Below, one piece after another: positions 23,445-35,192 of a stretch of DNA of 64,000 nucleotides. The DNA comes from Tetracentron sinense. Taxonomy: Eukaryota > Streptophyta > Magnoliopsida > Trochodendrales > Trochodendraceae. Under the pieces are notes generated by a model, which was not told the DNA's origin, did no database searches, and saw only the letters and a program-made list of their open reading frames with translations. Positions within the stretch are counted from its first letter, which is position 1. Every line of letters starts with the position of its first letter. Where the stretch lies: positions 33,384,505 to 33,448,504 of the forward strand of contig CM026571.1 of NCBI GenBank assembly GCA_015143295.1, written 5' to 3'. A program made the position numbers and the translations under genes.

Positions 23445-23749
23445 GTGTTGAGGAGTATGGTGTTAAAAATCCTTGTAAGGAAGAAAGAAAAGAAAATGTC
23501 ATTGTACTAAAATATAAAAAAGTCACTCGATTTGAGAAAGCGAGGTATTTGTAGTTTATAACCTATATTAGGTAAAATATCATTGGACCAAAATGTCCTT
23601 GGGATTCTCTAAATTTCAAATTGAAATTTAAATGTGCGAGACATGTAATGTTGTATAGCAAAACATGACATGCATGGTAGCCTACCAAAAATAAAAGATA
23701 ATGTACAATATGTAGTAAACTATCTAGTACCTATTGTATTTAATATATA
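23445..23749. other. Unassigned spacer
   Basis: No gene recognised. It is the right flank of the interrupted solo LTR (duplication GTGTT at 23445-23449) and includes AT-rich sequence up to the Helitron end at 23750. Confidence 0.5.
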
Positions 23750-23867
23750 CTAGTGGCCCGCACGTGCGATGCACGTGAGAGAGAGAAGATTGAGAGACAG
23801 CAGGAACTGTTACCAATCTTAGTGATAGTGATTAAAAATCAACATTTTATGATCTATTAATCAGCCC

Positions 23868-23980
23868 TTTTTGGAGTGATTGTGTGGAGTTACCCTTATG
23901 GCACCTTAGTAGTTACCTTAGTTTTGGTTGTATTTGTGTTTAGGGTGTTACTGTTACATTATCACCTAACAAAAAAAAAA
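23868..23980 (+). repeat. Short A-tailed repeat (copy 1)
   Basis: TTTTTGGAGTGATTG...GTTACCCTTAT-GCACCTT...GTGTTACT...CTAAC followed by an A run. The same string order occurs at 48927-49024, also ending in an A run. This suggests a small retroposed repeat, but no tRNA-like A and B boxes were identified. Confidence 0.4.
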
Positions 23981-24042
23981 TCTATATTTTCGTTAATAAA
24001 GAAGATAGAGAAGAAGGATAGAGAGAAATTGAATCACAATCA

Positions 24043-24290
24043 CGATTGAACTCTCTTCGAGTTTAATGACACCCACACATCAACACATGCCTTTTTTAAC
24101 CTCTATTCATTTTGGTTAAGATTGATTAACTTTTGAGGTTCAACAATATAAATTTGGTTTCAAAAAATATAAATTATAAGAGTTAAAAATTCGTAACCAA
24201 AAGTTATTGAATCTTAACTATAATTAATAGAGATTAAAAGAGAGATGTGTTGACCTATGGGTGCAGTTGAACTCAGGGAGGGTTCAATCG
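24043..24290. mobile_element. Foldback MITE, TTAACC family, copy A
   Basis: Arms of about 90 bp pair imperfectly: CGATTGAACTC...CAACACAT on the left with ATGTGTTGA...GTTCAATCG on the right, including an inner TTTTGGTTAAGATT / AATCTTAACTATAATT pair. 248 bp. Confidence 0.65.
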
Positions 24291-24327
24291 CCTTTTTTTT
24301 TGGGGTAAATATAATCCCAATGAGATC

Positions 24328-24656
24328 GAATCACAGCCAATCATTACTGAACTCAAGGAGAGTACAATCGCACTCACAGGTCAACATGTGTCCCTGTTAA
24401 CTACTATTAATTGTGGTTAAGATTCATTAACTCTTACAGTTCAATAATCTAATATTTGTTTTTAGAAAAAAAATATTAACCCGAAGGGTTGAAAATTCCT
24501 AATCAGAGTTAAATATATATTTTTAATCTAAGGTTAGATTATTGAACCCAAGAGTTAATAAATTTTAACCATAGTTAATAAGGGTTAACAGGTACACTTG
24601 TTAACTTGCGGTGCAATTGAACAATCCCTAAATTCAATTGTGATTGGCTGTGATTC
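24328..24656. mobile_element. Foldback MITE, TTAACC family, copy B
   Basis: Left arm GAATCACAGCCAATCA... with ATTGTGGTTAAGATTC pairs with the right arm ...TTAACCATAGTTAATAAGG...GATTGGCTGTGATTC. 329 bp. Same inner core as copies A, C, D and E. Confidence 0.68.
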
Positions 24657-24939
24657 AAATTCAAATTCAATCCGCATCCAAACTGCACATAAGGAGGAGA
24701 GAGAGAGAGGTGGAAAGAGAAGAGAGTGAAAGGACGTGGGAGAGAGAATGGATGGATGAAATGACGTGAAGGAGAGAGATGGTAAGAAATAAAATTACCA
24801 AATTATCCTTACAAACATTACAGGTTTGTACATATTGTTGTTTACAATTTTTTTTTTTTTGTATTCATTATACCATTGGTAATTTAGGTATAAAGGTTTT
24901 TCAATCAACGTTTTTAACACAATTATCTGCTTTATAATA

Positions 24940-24940
<1 letters not shown>

Positions 24941-24983
<43 letters not shown>
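24941..24983. repeat. (TA)n microsatellite
   Basis: About 21 uninterrupted TA units, followed by a GA run. Confidence 0.98.
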
Positions 24984-24993
<10 letters not shown>

Positions 24994-25147
24994 TGAGTGC
25001 TATCCTTACTCTTAGGCCTTTCATACTCTTCTTGAACTGGCCAACGATTCATTTCATGATTGTTAAAGACATTGCAATCAGCAAGAAGTGTGTACTTAAA
25101 CAGTGAGAATGAACAATTAAGTAGTTGGCTCGGGCTGAGAGAGTAGA

Positions 25148-25755
25148 GATTGCACTCCTCATATATATATATAACAAAGATATCAAAATATTAATTATAA
25201 ACGGTGGTAACATGCTTGTTCCTAAAAAAAATTATTAAAAATTTATGAGTTATTAAGTTATAAAAGACTAATTAAAGGAGTTTAATAGCAGACCATCTTA
25301 TTTATTTTTGGGTGGCCCCCACAAGGGCTCTTACCAGGCAAATAGGCATAGCCAATACGGTACAAGACCGCTCCAACATATATAGCATACTTTTATATCG
25401 ACCACGTATGAGTGATACACAAGATCTCGTGGATAGCTAACCATGAACCATCTAGCCCCACTCCACCTAGATGGATACAAAAACGGATGACATAAATGTT
25501 ACGAAAGGAAAAGGAGGGAAATCATTAATTAAGTGTAGTTCGCAATTAGTTAAAGAAATAAAGCTGAAATTGAAAGGTAAGGGAGAGTCATTTAGCTGAA
25601 ATTAATGAGGAGGGTGCGTGGTTAGATGTAGCATTCTAAAGTGCATATTAATATGCATGGGGCTTGTGTTTGAAATTGGGTTGCTCATCTCCTCCTCGTG
25701 GTGTCTCCCAGGCGTCATTGCTTACCCTTAATTCTCCCAAATCCGCATAAATAAA

Positions 25756-25758
<3 letters not shown>
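25148..25758. other. Upstream region of the alcohol oxidase gene
   Basis: No gene recognised. It includes AT-rich sequence and a segment with GGGTGGCCCCCACAAGGGC (near 25310) of unknown origin. It should hold the promoter of the downstream gene; no firm TATA box could be separated from the AT microsatellite at 25759-25790. Confidence 0.4.

Positions 25759-25790
<32 letters not shown>
25759..25790. repeat. (TA)n microsatellite next to the FAO start
   Basis: Sixteen TA units end only 24 bp before the first in-frame ATG of the oxidase gene, followed by repeated CATACG words. It may lie in the 5' UTR or core promoter. Confidence 0.95.
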
Positions 25791-25792
<2 letters not shown>

Positions 25793-25814
25793 TTATACGC
25801 ATACGCATACGCAT

Positions 25815-26942
25815 ATGCATAGGATGGAGCACAGACGAGCCGGAAGCTTCATTTTTCCGGCGGATGCCAAGTTAGAGCATTCACTGATTGAGTTAAACGA
25901 CATCGAGGCTGACGTCCCTGAATCCATGAATTCCACCAAGACACTACTCCTTACCGGTGGAAGACCAATTTACGTGAACTCACTCTCCTCTCGCGAAATG
26001 GACTCACTCGCAGCTCTATGTGACACCCTTTTGCCCTCCATCCACGTTTCCTTTTCCGGCGCCATCGACCACCACTCTCTCCTCACCTTCTTTTCAACTT
26101 CTGCGTCCATGGCTGGAACCCCGCAACATGTAAGAAATTAAAATTTTGTGTGGATTTTATTTCTTCTCTTTTTTGTTGTTGTATTAATATCTATATATAT
26201 ATATCTATGTAGCTTGGAGGGTTCATGAGCCAAAGACTACAACATCCAAAGAAGGTTCTGCTTCGTTTGTCTTTATGGCTCTTGTCGACGTGGTTCGGGA
26301 CCTTCATATTGTGTGGGAGATCGAGCTTGTCGACCCAGTTTCCTTACTTTCAGAGATTCTCTCAAATATCTCAGAAGAACCGGGAACAGATACTGCTATC
26401 ATGGTCATTCAGCTCTCTTTACCTTATCAGGATGCTCTTCAAGGCCTTCAAGTTCCTCATCCTCCTCTTCTTCTTCACTCAGGTATTCAATATCCTTTAA
26501 TTATTCCTTCCAAAAAAAAAACACTTTCATTATTTTCTATATTATCCAACCCAACCTCCTCATAAAGATGTCAGTTGTGTGTGTGCAACTGGTGTGGCCC
26601 CAACGAATAGGTCAAATTTGTCTCATTTTTTTATATTCCTGATACCATGGGGGCACACATGATCTGTGTCTCGATTACTACACGCAAAACCAAATTGGTT
26701 TGTATATGACTCTTAAGTGTAATTTGGAAATTTCATTTTCACAGAATGATATTAGGGCTCGCTTGATAAGAAAATCTATAAAAAATGGATCCGTACACAG
26801 TAAAACCATTTGGCAACACATCATAATAAATATATATATATATATATATATATAGTTTTTTTTTATAATAACATTAATAATAAAAATAAAATAATAATAC
26901 TAATAATATTTTTTGGATGGTATAATAATAATAATAATAATA

Positions 26943-26983
<41 letters not shown>

Positions 26984-29900
26984 TAATGAATGGGCAAAAT
27001 GGTAAAAAAAAGAAAGATAGAAAACTCAGTTTTGTCGTCTATTCGAAATTGACATGTACTTCTCTCCCAAAAATCACCAAAATCTTGAATTTCTATTTTA
27101 GACATTTCATATCTTTTTGTCTTTTTTTTTTCTATAACAAGTAAATGCTCTACCAAACGGTCTACAATATAAAAACATCTACTCACAATAAACGTATAGG
27201 TATAGACAAATAGACCTGAAGTTTGAGCATTCCAAACAACACCTTGAAGACATGCCGCCCTTTTAGGTGAGGCAGTTGGAAAGCCTCCAATTTACTAACT
27301 TAACTTAATAGCACTGTAGCAAGCTAGCAGCAAACGTTTACTTAGCTAAGAAATTTTTTTGTATATATAGGGGTGTATTGGAGTTAGGCTGAGCCATGCT
27401 TGGCCCTGCTTGGCTGGAATTGAAATTTTTTCATCTCTGCTCGAGCTCGGCTCGTTTTGAAATATTTTCATCTATGCTCGAGCTCAAATCTGCTCGGTTA
27501 GGCTTGAGTTCGGCTCGAGCTCAAATTTATTCGAGCTAGAGCCGAGCCCGGCTTAGCTTGAGCTCGATATGAATTAATTAAAAAAAAAAAAAAAATTAAT
27601 ATTAAAAAGGTTTCATTTAAAATATTAAAAAAAATAAAAGATTTATTTAGAATACTAAAAAGGCTCTATTTATAGTTAATTTTTTAAATAATATTAAAAA
27701 ATTAAAAAAATAAAAGTTTAATTTAAAATTTTCACTTTAGGCTTCCAAATGGCTTGGACAGCTCTGCCCCACATCCACATCAACAGAGGATGGCCTCCGT
27801 AATTTTTAAGACACGGAGGGGCAACAATGTGTGGATCCGAACTCCATATGAATAAGGATCTGTAACTGGCTGTCACCCTATTGCCCAAAATCCAACCACT
27901 GAGATGCCTCCTACTGTATGATGGTGACAGGATGGTAGGTACATTGTTGATGTGGCATACAGAGATGCCTCCCTATGTGTGATCGGATCCACACATATGA
28001 ATGTATAAAACACATTTTGTCATGCATATAGGATCGATTATTTGTTGGGGAGTTCTCTCTCAGACTCTCATAATTAAAGTCCCCCCAATTATTCTACAAG
28101 TGTATTTATGATAACTGGTTAAAACAAGAATCACTTTGCATAACACTTAACTGATTTTACAAGTAACAGATAAAAGCAAATCAAATACACCTATGTAATG
28201 TTATTGGGGGGCGATTTGAATTGTGCGCGAATGCTCCTAGCTAGTATTCCCCTTGTTTGTTTGTGTATTTGCTTACATGCTTGCATGTAAGAAAATCTTC
28301 CTATTTTTTCAGGTAGACGAGAAGAATGAGAACCCCTCATGGAAAGCAATTGGCTACTGTGGACCTGATCCAGAATTCAAAACCCAAACTCATGGAGCCA
28401 AAACATCAGACCAATGTAGGTATAGAAGAGCAGAAGAAGAAGAAGAGCTCTATGGACCTCTTCATAGAGGCCTCGTCGATCCAGCACACCCAAGAGAAAT
28501 CCTCGCAGAAACACTTGGGCGATCTGGATTTCATGTTTCAATTCACAGCCGTCGAAAATGTAAAGCCCCCTCTACATCCTCTCCTTCTTTAACTATCCGA
28601 TGCGACGCAGTTGTTGTAGGTTCAGGATCAGGTGGCGGGGTTGCTGCCGGTGTTCTTGCCAAAGCTGGCTACAAAGTGCTTGTCTTAGAGAAAGGGAACT
28701 ACTGTGCAAGAAGCAAGCTCTCGCTTCTGGAAGGAGCCGCCATGGATGAAATGTACCAAGGTGGTGGATTGCTGGCCACTGATGATTTGGGTGTTGTCAT
28801 ACTTGCCGGCTCCACTGTTGGTGGAGGCTCTACTGTGAATTGGTCTGCTTCCATTCGGACTCCCCGTCACGTAATTAAAGAATGGTGCAATACCTACGAG
28901 CTTGAGCTATTCGACAGCAAGCTATATAAGGAGGCCTTGGATGTGGTCTGTGAGCGGATGGGAGTTCAATCTGATATTCATGAAGAAGGATTCAATAATG
29001 CAGTGTTAAGAAGAGGGTGTCATGAATTGGGTTATCGAGTATGCAATATCCCTCGAAATTCCTCGCCGGATCATTACTGCGGGTGGTGTTGCCTTGGATG
29101 CAAGGATGGAAGAAAGAAGGGTACCTTAGAGACATGGCTTGTGGATCTGGTGAATTCAGGGAATGGTGTGATTCTCCCAGGGTGCGAGGCTCTAAAAGTC
29201 TTACGTGAGAGAAAGAAAGGGAGCAATCGGGATACGGCAACCGGGGTTGCTTTCGAATTCAACAATGGAGGAGGGGAGAAAGACGTTTATGTGGTGGAGT
29301 CGAAGGTGACTGTGGTCGCCTGCGGTGCTCTGAGCACGCCTACACTGTTACAAAAAAGTGGGTTGAAGAACGCTAACATTGGAAAACACCTCCATCTCCA
29401 TCCTGTGGCAATGGCGTGGGGCTACTTCCCTGACTCGTCTCCCAGTACTGAGTGGCCAGAAGAAGAGAAGAAAAGCTATGAAGGGGGTATAATGACGGCA
29501 ATGTCGACAGTTGTAGCAAATTTCGAGGGATCTGGGTATGGTGCCGTAATACAGACGCCGGCATTGCACCCTGGTATGTTTTCGGTGGTGACGCCATGGG
29601 TGTCCGGCTTCGACATCAAAGAGAGGATGTGTAAGTTTTCAAGGACTGCCCATATTTTCGCCTTGGCAAGGGATAGAGGATCGGGCAAGGTGATTTCACC
29701 AAGCTCACTGAGTTATCAAATGGATGTCGCCGACGAAGAGAACCTAAAGAAGGGACTGGAGAAGATATTAAGGATATTAGCAGCGGCTGGGGCTGAAGTA
29801 ATCGGAACCCATCACTGTAAGGGGAATACAATAAATGTGAAGCGAGTGAGCTCACACAAGTTCGAGAGGTTCGTGAAAGAGGAGAGTGCAAGGGGATTGA

Positions 29901-30145
29901 GGAACCTCTCAACGCCGATATGCTCGGCACACCAGATGGGGAGCTGCAGGATGGGGGTCGACCCGAAGAGGTCAGTCGTGAACCAAAGAGGGGAGACTTG
30001 GGAGGTAGATGGGCTGTTCGTGGCAGACACAAGCGTATTTCCAACAGCATTAGGTGTAAATCCGATGGTCACCGTTCAGGCAATTGCTTATTGCACTGCA
30101 CAATCAATTCTTGAAGTTCTTAGGAGGAAGAAGGATGGATACTAG
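25815..30145 (+). CDS. FAO: Long-chain fatty alcohol oxidase (FAO type, GMC oxidoreductase family)
   Basis: Predicted to oxidise long-chain fatty alcohols to aldehydes using FAD and O2, a membrane-bound step in the omega-oxidation and wax-alcohol pathways. Exons inferred from family alignment and GT/AG sites: 25815-26129, 26213-26482, 28313-30145, all phase 0, about 805 residues (relatives are nearer 740-760). Exon 1 has the conserved MDSLAALCDTLLPSI and SASMAGTP. Exon 2 carries two hydrophobic stretches (about residues 120-140 and 165-193). Exon 3 has the FAD-binding GSGSGGG (about 298-304), AGSTVGGGSTVNW, the Cys-rich HYCGWCCLGCKDG, and the GMC C-terminal AHQMGSCRMG (about 734) and GVNPMVTVQ (about 778). 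No internal stop or frameshift was seen, so it looks intact. The Glu-rich stretch near residue 235 differs from relatives as I remember them. ATG 25824 is an alternative start. Confidence 0.93.
26483..28312 (+). other. Intron 2 of the FAO gene, repeat-rich
   Basis: Starts GTATTC and ends TTTTTTCAG. It holds (TA)n at 26829-26854, (TAA)n at about 26922-26944, (GAT)n at about 26944-26982, a GAGCTCGGCTCG-type degenerate repeat at about 27370-27570, and a weak inverted repeat (TGTGTGGATCCGAACTCCATATG at left versus CGGATCCACACATATG at right) at about 27830-28000. Intron 1 (26130-26212) is only 83 bp. Confidence 0.8.
26922..26982. repeat. Compound (TAA)n-(GAT)n microsatellite
   Basis: About seven TAA units run directly into about thirteen GAT units within FAO intron 2. 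Confidence 0.95.
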
Positions 30146-30299
30146 ATTAATCAAAACATGTTGTTTCTATATGCTTTAGCTTTTGTTGCTTCATTTTTAA
30201 GAACCGTTGTTGTCTACTAGGATGAATGTCAAGTGTGGTATCATTAGCCTTGTTCTGTAACCAAATTGGCAATGGTTGTGCTCTAAAATTTGAATTTTT

Positions 30300-30560
30300 A
30301 AAAAAGAAGCCGCACAGACCCCTGCGGCCCTGCCTATTTATTAGAAAGAAGGATGAAAATTACAAGAAACACAAAAGGAGGAAATAAAACAAAAGAAGTA
30401 ATTACAAGATACAGAACATTTCAATTGGACCAAAAAAATCCATCCTTATAAGACATTTGATTAGATTAGGAACCTCCACAATAGCCGAACTTTGGGTTAT
30501 AAACAAGCATTATTAGCAAACAAATATGCAATTGAATTTGATTCCTGTAAATATGATGAA
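30300..30560 (-). mobile_element. Possible LINE 3' tail, minus strand
   Basis: On the minus strand the sequence resembles a plant LINE 3' end: T-rich text with TTGTAATTACTTC and TTTCTAATAAATAGGCAGG, then GGCCGCAGGGG and CTGTGCGGC, ending at a T run (the plus strand shows TTTTTAAAAAAG at 30296). No coding part remains. It sits about 155 bp after the FAO stop codon, so it may form part of that gene's 3' UTR. Confidence 0.35.
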
Positions 30561-30810
30561 TATTGTAACTAAAACCAATAAGTTAAGTGTCAATAAATTT
30601 CTTCCAATTATTCGACTTAGCAACCATTGGACCAATACTCCATCTTTCTAGTTTAATTAGTGAAGCCCCCTCTCTCAATTTTTTTTCTTCCAAAATGGAG
30701 AGCGGTTGGGTAATTGCTTACATTTCAAATTAACCGAAGAACATGATACATCGGTTACTTCTTCTGCAACCTATTGTTGATATGGAGATGTAAAAAGATG
30801 ACAGGGAAGT

Positions 30811-31725
30811 TGTCACGCCCCAAAACCTATACACAATAATACTCATATTTGCATAGATATCAAGGCGTGAACCGGAAACAAATTCCAAGATATAATGGAA
30901 ATTAAAACAAACAATAATCCATTAAACAAATATAAAATATCTAGCACAACAACATGAGTCCTCCCAAAAACTAATCACCAAAAAGTTCCACATATATAGT
31001 TACATCACTATAGTTCTCTCACTCTCTAACGAAAAAGAAAACTCTAAAACTTGTCTCGCTGGCTCATGCGAGGATGATCTTTATCCTTCTCAATCACCAC
31101 CTAAAAAGAATAATCAACAAAGGTGAACTCACAACTCAACAAGAGAATACAATTATAGCTTAGATGCATTAATAATTCCTATGATAAAATGACTAACAAT
31201 TTATGGATGTTATTTGAGTAAGCCTTTACTAATTATACTTTTGACCTACCAATAGGGGTCTCACGCAACTTACCTTACTCGCCACGGGAATCCTTGGGAT
31301 CTCACACAGTTCACCCATGGAGAATGAGTATCGTACAGAACTCCTCTCAATTTGCTGTTTTTGGGTTAGTATTCTACACCACCTTGAAACCATTAGTGGG
31401 TAGTACACAACCTCACCCTAGAAGATATTCATGGAGGTCTTACACAATTTACTCCTTGAATGACCCATACCCAAGGTATATCACGTTGTATAACATCATA
31501 ATATTAGAAGATGAATTCCTTATCATCATGTAAACATAGTAAAACATTAAATGACATATATTCAAAGTTATAACAGACAAGATAATAATTCAAAATTAAA
31601 ATCTAGCATGCTATAATTCACAATTAAAATCTAGGTAGACATAGCATACTTTATTATAAAAGGGATTTCAGCTGTGTTCTTACAAATGAAACTTTGGTTA
31701 TAAATATTAAATATTTATAACCCTA
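30811..31725 (-). repeat. LTR fragment, minus strand
   Basis: Begins TGTCACGCCCCAAAACC, the reverse of the TTTTGGGGCGTGACA-type end seen on the chromovirus LTRs in this window. The rest is AT-rich with no ORF of note. The other end was not located, and GAAGT at 30806-30810 was not found repeated; the CACTA end starts at 31726. Confidence 0.45.
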
Positions 31726-32660
31726 CACTACTAAACTACATGTCTGTAACGGCAATTCTAAATAACCGCAGTAGCAGGTTACATATCACGGCGGTTCACT
31801 ACAACCACAGTAGAAGCTTGGTTGCCGCCTCATTGTAACGATGGTATTTTAATAACCACAGTTACTGTATTGATTGCCACGACGGTTTATTAATAAACGC
31901 TGTTACAACCTTAATTCCCACGGTAGTTTTTTAATAACTGCCGTGGTAAATAGTTCCCACCACCTTTTCATCTTCCCGCCCTGTCACTTCCCGCCTTGAT
32001 TATAGCGGCAGTAAGTTTAATAACCATCGTTATAAACATTAATGGTAGCTGTGGTTATAAAATAAATGCCGTTATAACTAAATTGTACCGCCGGTAATTA
32101 AAAATCTCCGTTATAACTCTTTAAATAGTACCTCGATGTTTTCTTCTCATTTCACCCTATTTCATCGATTTCGGCTTCTCCTTCTCCGTGGTCCCCTCTC
32201 CTTTTCCATGCTCCGGTCTCTGTGCTCCTGTCGCCATCTCCGTCAACTCCCTGATCTATGCTCCGGTCACCCTCTCTGACATCACCATCTCTGGCATCAC
32301 CCTCTTCAGCATCACCCTCTCCACTCTCCGATAGCAACACCTTCGGTAGCACCTCCACAGCATCTCCCCTCTGCGCCTGCTCTCTTCCTCTTCTCCGACA
32401 CATCCACGGTAAAGTTGCGTGAGCTAACAAGCCTCTTCTACATGCTAAGCCAACTCTTGCTACTCCTACTCTGCCCACTGAGGTTGTCTCCGTTGATGAT
32501 GAGAATGAATTCAATGCTCCATCCACTATCGCTCCAGGACCGAATGATGATTTGGTTATCTAGCTCTTTTCTTTTTCTTCATTGTTTGTTTATTTCTTTT
32601 CCCTACCTCCGTTGTTGTATGTCAATCTCTCTGTAATTTTACCTATTAAGGATGTTTATA
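31726..32660. mobile_element. CACTA (En/Spm-like) transposon end fragment
   Basis: Starts CACTACTAAAC and is followed to about 32120 by eight imperfect units of 25-50 bp alternating in orientation, with words such as AACGGC, AATAACCGCAGT, CACGGCGGTT and AACTGCCGTGG. Dense subterminal repeats next to a CACTA end are typical of this superfamily. A CT-rich segment at 32150-32420 follows and may be a captured host fragment. No opposite AGTAGTG end with subterminal repeats was found, so the element is truncated. Confidence 0.6.
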
Positions 32661-33262
32661 AATGCTAGCTCCTTTTTATATCTATCACACAAAGAGAGTA
32701 GCTCACACATAAATATAGAGTAAATGAATTGATCTCAAATTTGCTAAGGCACTGAGCACGCATGTGTAAGTAGCATAAACATACTATGAGAACAATACTA
32801 AAATATTCTCGGGATCAAAAACTGTTGCACCCCAGAACTTTTCATACTTAATGAACGGTGTTCTTATAGCCCATTTGGCCTTTCACGTAGTCTAATTAAT
32901 AAATAAAAAAATAATTTGAAGATTTTAAAATACTAGAAATGTTCCTCTTTGAAAGACGAATCCAACACAAGTTGAATCGTCAAAATCTGACGAACGAGTC
33001 AAAAGATATGGCCAAAATACCAAGTGAAAAAAAATGAGGAAAATCAGGAAAATTGGCAAAACACAGACCAACCGGTTGACCCGTTGCCTACCAGTCGACC
33101 GTTCTTGCACTAAAACTTGTATGGGGAGATTTTCCAGAGAGGGGTTTTTGGACCGATTGACCGCTCCCACCACCGGTCGACCGCTCCTCGAGCATTTTTC
33201 TTATTTTGGTCTGTCTTGCCGAAATTCTAAGGGTAGGATGGTCATTTGACCACCCCATTTTC

Positions 33263-33270
33263 TATATAAG
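33263..33270 (+). promoter_or_regulatory. TATA box in element 2 5' LTR
   Basis: TATATAAG precedes a leader with GGGTTTCATAAACCC. The same box is at 40739-40746 in the 3' LTR. It marks the likely start of the retrotransposon RNA about 30 bp downstream. Confidence 0.7.
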
Positions 33271-34759
33271 CCCCAAATCCGTGGGTGAGGGTTTCATAAA
33301 CCCTCAAAGCTCATATTTGGGAAAATTGGAGAAGGAATAGAGGAAGAAACTAAGGTTTTGGTGCAAGGTGGGTTGGATGAACCATTGGAGCTTGGATCTC
33401 TCCTTTCAAGCCAAGATCTTTCTTCTTTGAAGCTTAGATCCCATTTCCCTCAAGCTCCCTCTAAGATCTCCTTCAAGTATTCAAGGTTAATACACCCTAC
33501 TAACTCACTTAGCAATAACCTATGTTTTCCTTTCAAAAATGATGATTTTGATAATGTGTTACTCATTCTTCTTGAGTTATGTTATTTTCCCCTAAATATA
33601 AACAAGATAAATAAGAGGTGTGGGATGTATGGATGGATGTGGATGAGGCGATTGGATGCCATGATGTGTTGTGTGTAATGGAAAATGGTGGAAGGGCATG
33701 GTGTACATAATAAACACACTTGATGTTTGGTGAAATATTAATGATGAAAATGAAAGAAGAAGATTAAATAAAAGTGTTGTATACCAAGTGTTTGAGTAAA
33801 TGCATAAATGAGAAATCCCTAATTTAATGAAGAATAGGCAAATATGAATATGTATAGTTTCCTCCAATTATGTAACCTTGATCAAATGCCATATAGGTTA
33901 TCTAAATTCTCACATGTTGATACTATGAATTGAAATGTTATACACTATCCTTCATGTCATATATGTCATCATGATTACTACAAGTGCTACACACACACAC
34001 GCATGCAAGCATATACCGGTTTTCTAAAAGTATATGTATATGACGAACCCAACAAGAACAAGAATTGTGATTCACGATACGAATGATAAAGCTGGACTTC
34101 GGGCTGGTCAAGGGCAGGGCATATCCCTAGGATATGTCAAACCTGGCTCACAAGGAAAACAAGCATGATTGATAAAGCCGGACATCGGGCCGGTCAAGGT
34201 TAGGGCATATCGCAAGATATGTCATACCTAGCTCACAAGAAAACAAGACAAGGAGGTTGGTGTACCATTTTCTATATATATATATATATTTCGCTGAAAG
34301 GAACTTACGTTCCCAGCTCACAAGTCACTTTAAGGGCACTAACCTCTGGCTCACAAGTATACAAGCAAGTCAAGTCAAGAATATGTCAATAATATGACAA
34401 GAACAAGCAAGACAATTGATTTCAAGAAAGAAAAGACAAACTTGTGTGATTCTCACAAACAAGACCAAGACAAGAAACAAGTTTTCAAACATGACAAACA
34501 AGTTTTGAAATAAACACAAAAGACTATTTTTAAGAATAAGACATGATTTTTAAAGTATGAGTTTTATCGGAGTTTTTCGCATTCATTCAAGCATGTCAAG
34601 ATTATCACATCGCTTTACTTTGAATGCTATTTTTCTTATGCTGCTAGTATTGCTTTAATTCGATATTGTGTATTGTGTTCATTGTTGTTGTGTTTTTTTA
34701 TTGCTATGGTTAGCTAGTAGCTTTTACTCGCTAAGTATTCCATACTCAACCGTACTTTT

Positions 34760-34900
34760 ATGTCAGTAGGTATCATAGATGCCCTCAACCCTGAGCCTTG
34801 GGTTAAGGAAGAGTGTGTAGAGGAGAGGGAACCTCCTATCTAGATGCAGTCATAGGAGGATAGAGATCTCGACGTGTGACCATACCTCGACTACAGTTGA
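34760..34900 (+). other. LTR-borne short open segment (decayed), element 2 5' LTR
   Basis: Same frame and length as the others (129 nt from 34772 to TGA 34898-34900) with NPEPWVKEE and DRDLDV visible, but three internal stops (about 34841, 34853 and the TGG codon turned to TGA). Confidence 0.45.
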
Positions 34901-35180
34901 GAGGAGAGTATGTGAGAGTTCTTTTTGTATTTTGATAGGTGGGTATGTCCACCTTTACATTGATATGTTTTTTTGTATATAAGCTTGGAATACTGAGATT
35001 GATTATAGAAAATGAAAAGTTAGTTCATGCTTCCACACTCATGTCTTAACTTCTGCACTCTATTTATTGTAGTTATGGTATCATGTTCACCTGGTTCATT
35101 ATAGGATGGTTTGGCAGGCATGAATAGTCACGACTAAAGTATCCCTTAACTCCTAGGGGTATTTTGGGGTACGACAGAAG

Positions 35181-35192
35181 TGGTATCAAAGC
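35181..35192 (+). promoter_or_regulatory. Primer-binding site of element 2
   Basis: TGGTATCAAAGC, one mismatch to the initiator tRNA-Met complement, four bases after the LTR. Confidence 0.88.

Larger units (their letters stand above)
23750..24993 (-). mobile_element. Helitron-like element, minus strand (3' end clear, 5' end tentative)
   Basis: On the minus strand the 3' end reads CTCTCACGTGCATCGCACGTGCGGGCCACTAG followed by T; that is, a GC-rich hairpin about 11 nt before CTAG, the Helitron signature. The last part is very close to the 3' end of the element ending at 52396, so both belong to one family. The 5' end is uncertain: TCTCTCTCTCATATATA (plus end near 24993) or TCTCTACTCTCTCAG (plus end near 25147) are candidates. 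Two foldback repeats lie inside. Confidence 0.5.
32823..35176 (+). repeat. 5' LTR of element 2
   Basis: Starts TGTTGCACCCC, ends GGGGTACGACA, 2354 bp. It holds CCGGTTGAC and GGTCGACCG-type palindromes (33063-33186), TATATAAG at 33263-33270, donor-like AAG|GTTAAT at 33485/33486, two units with GGCATATCC-TAGGATATGTC (34117-34230), a stem-loop at 34732-34748 and the short open segment to 34900. Confidence 0.92.

Noticed and set aside
26313-26642. Alternative 109-codon and 96-codon ORFs overlapping FAO exon 2
   Set aside because: Other frames of the exon; the frame at 26225 matches the conserved FAO peptide.
29616-30050. 144-codon minus-strand ORF
   Set aside because: It is the antisense shadow of the conserved C-terminal GMC domain of the alcohol oxidase gene.
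32152-32526. 124-codon minus-strand ORF rich in Gly, Glu, Asp and Arg
   Set aside because: It is the complement of a CT-rich tract in the CACTA fragment; no recognisable domain. A captured gene fragment remains possible and is noted as a finding.
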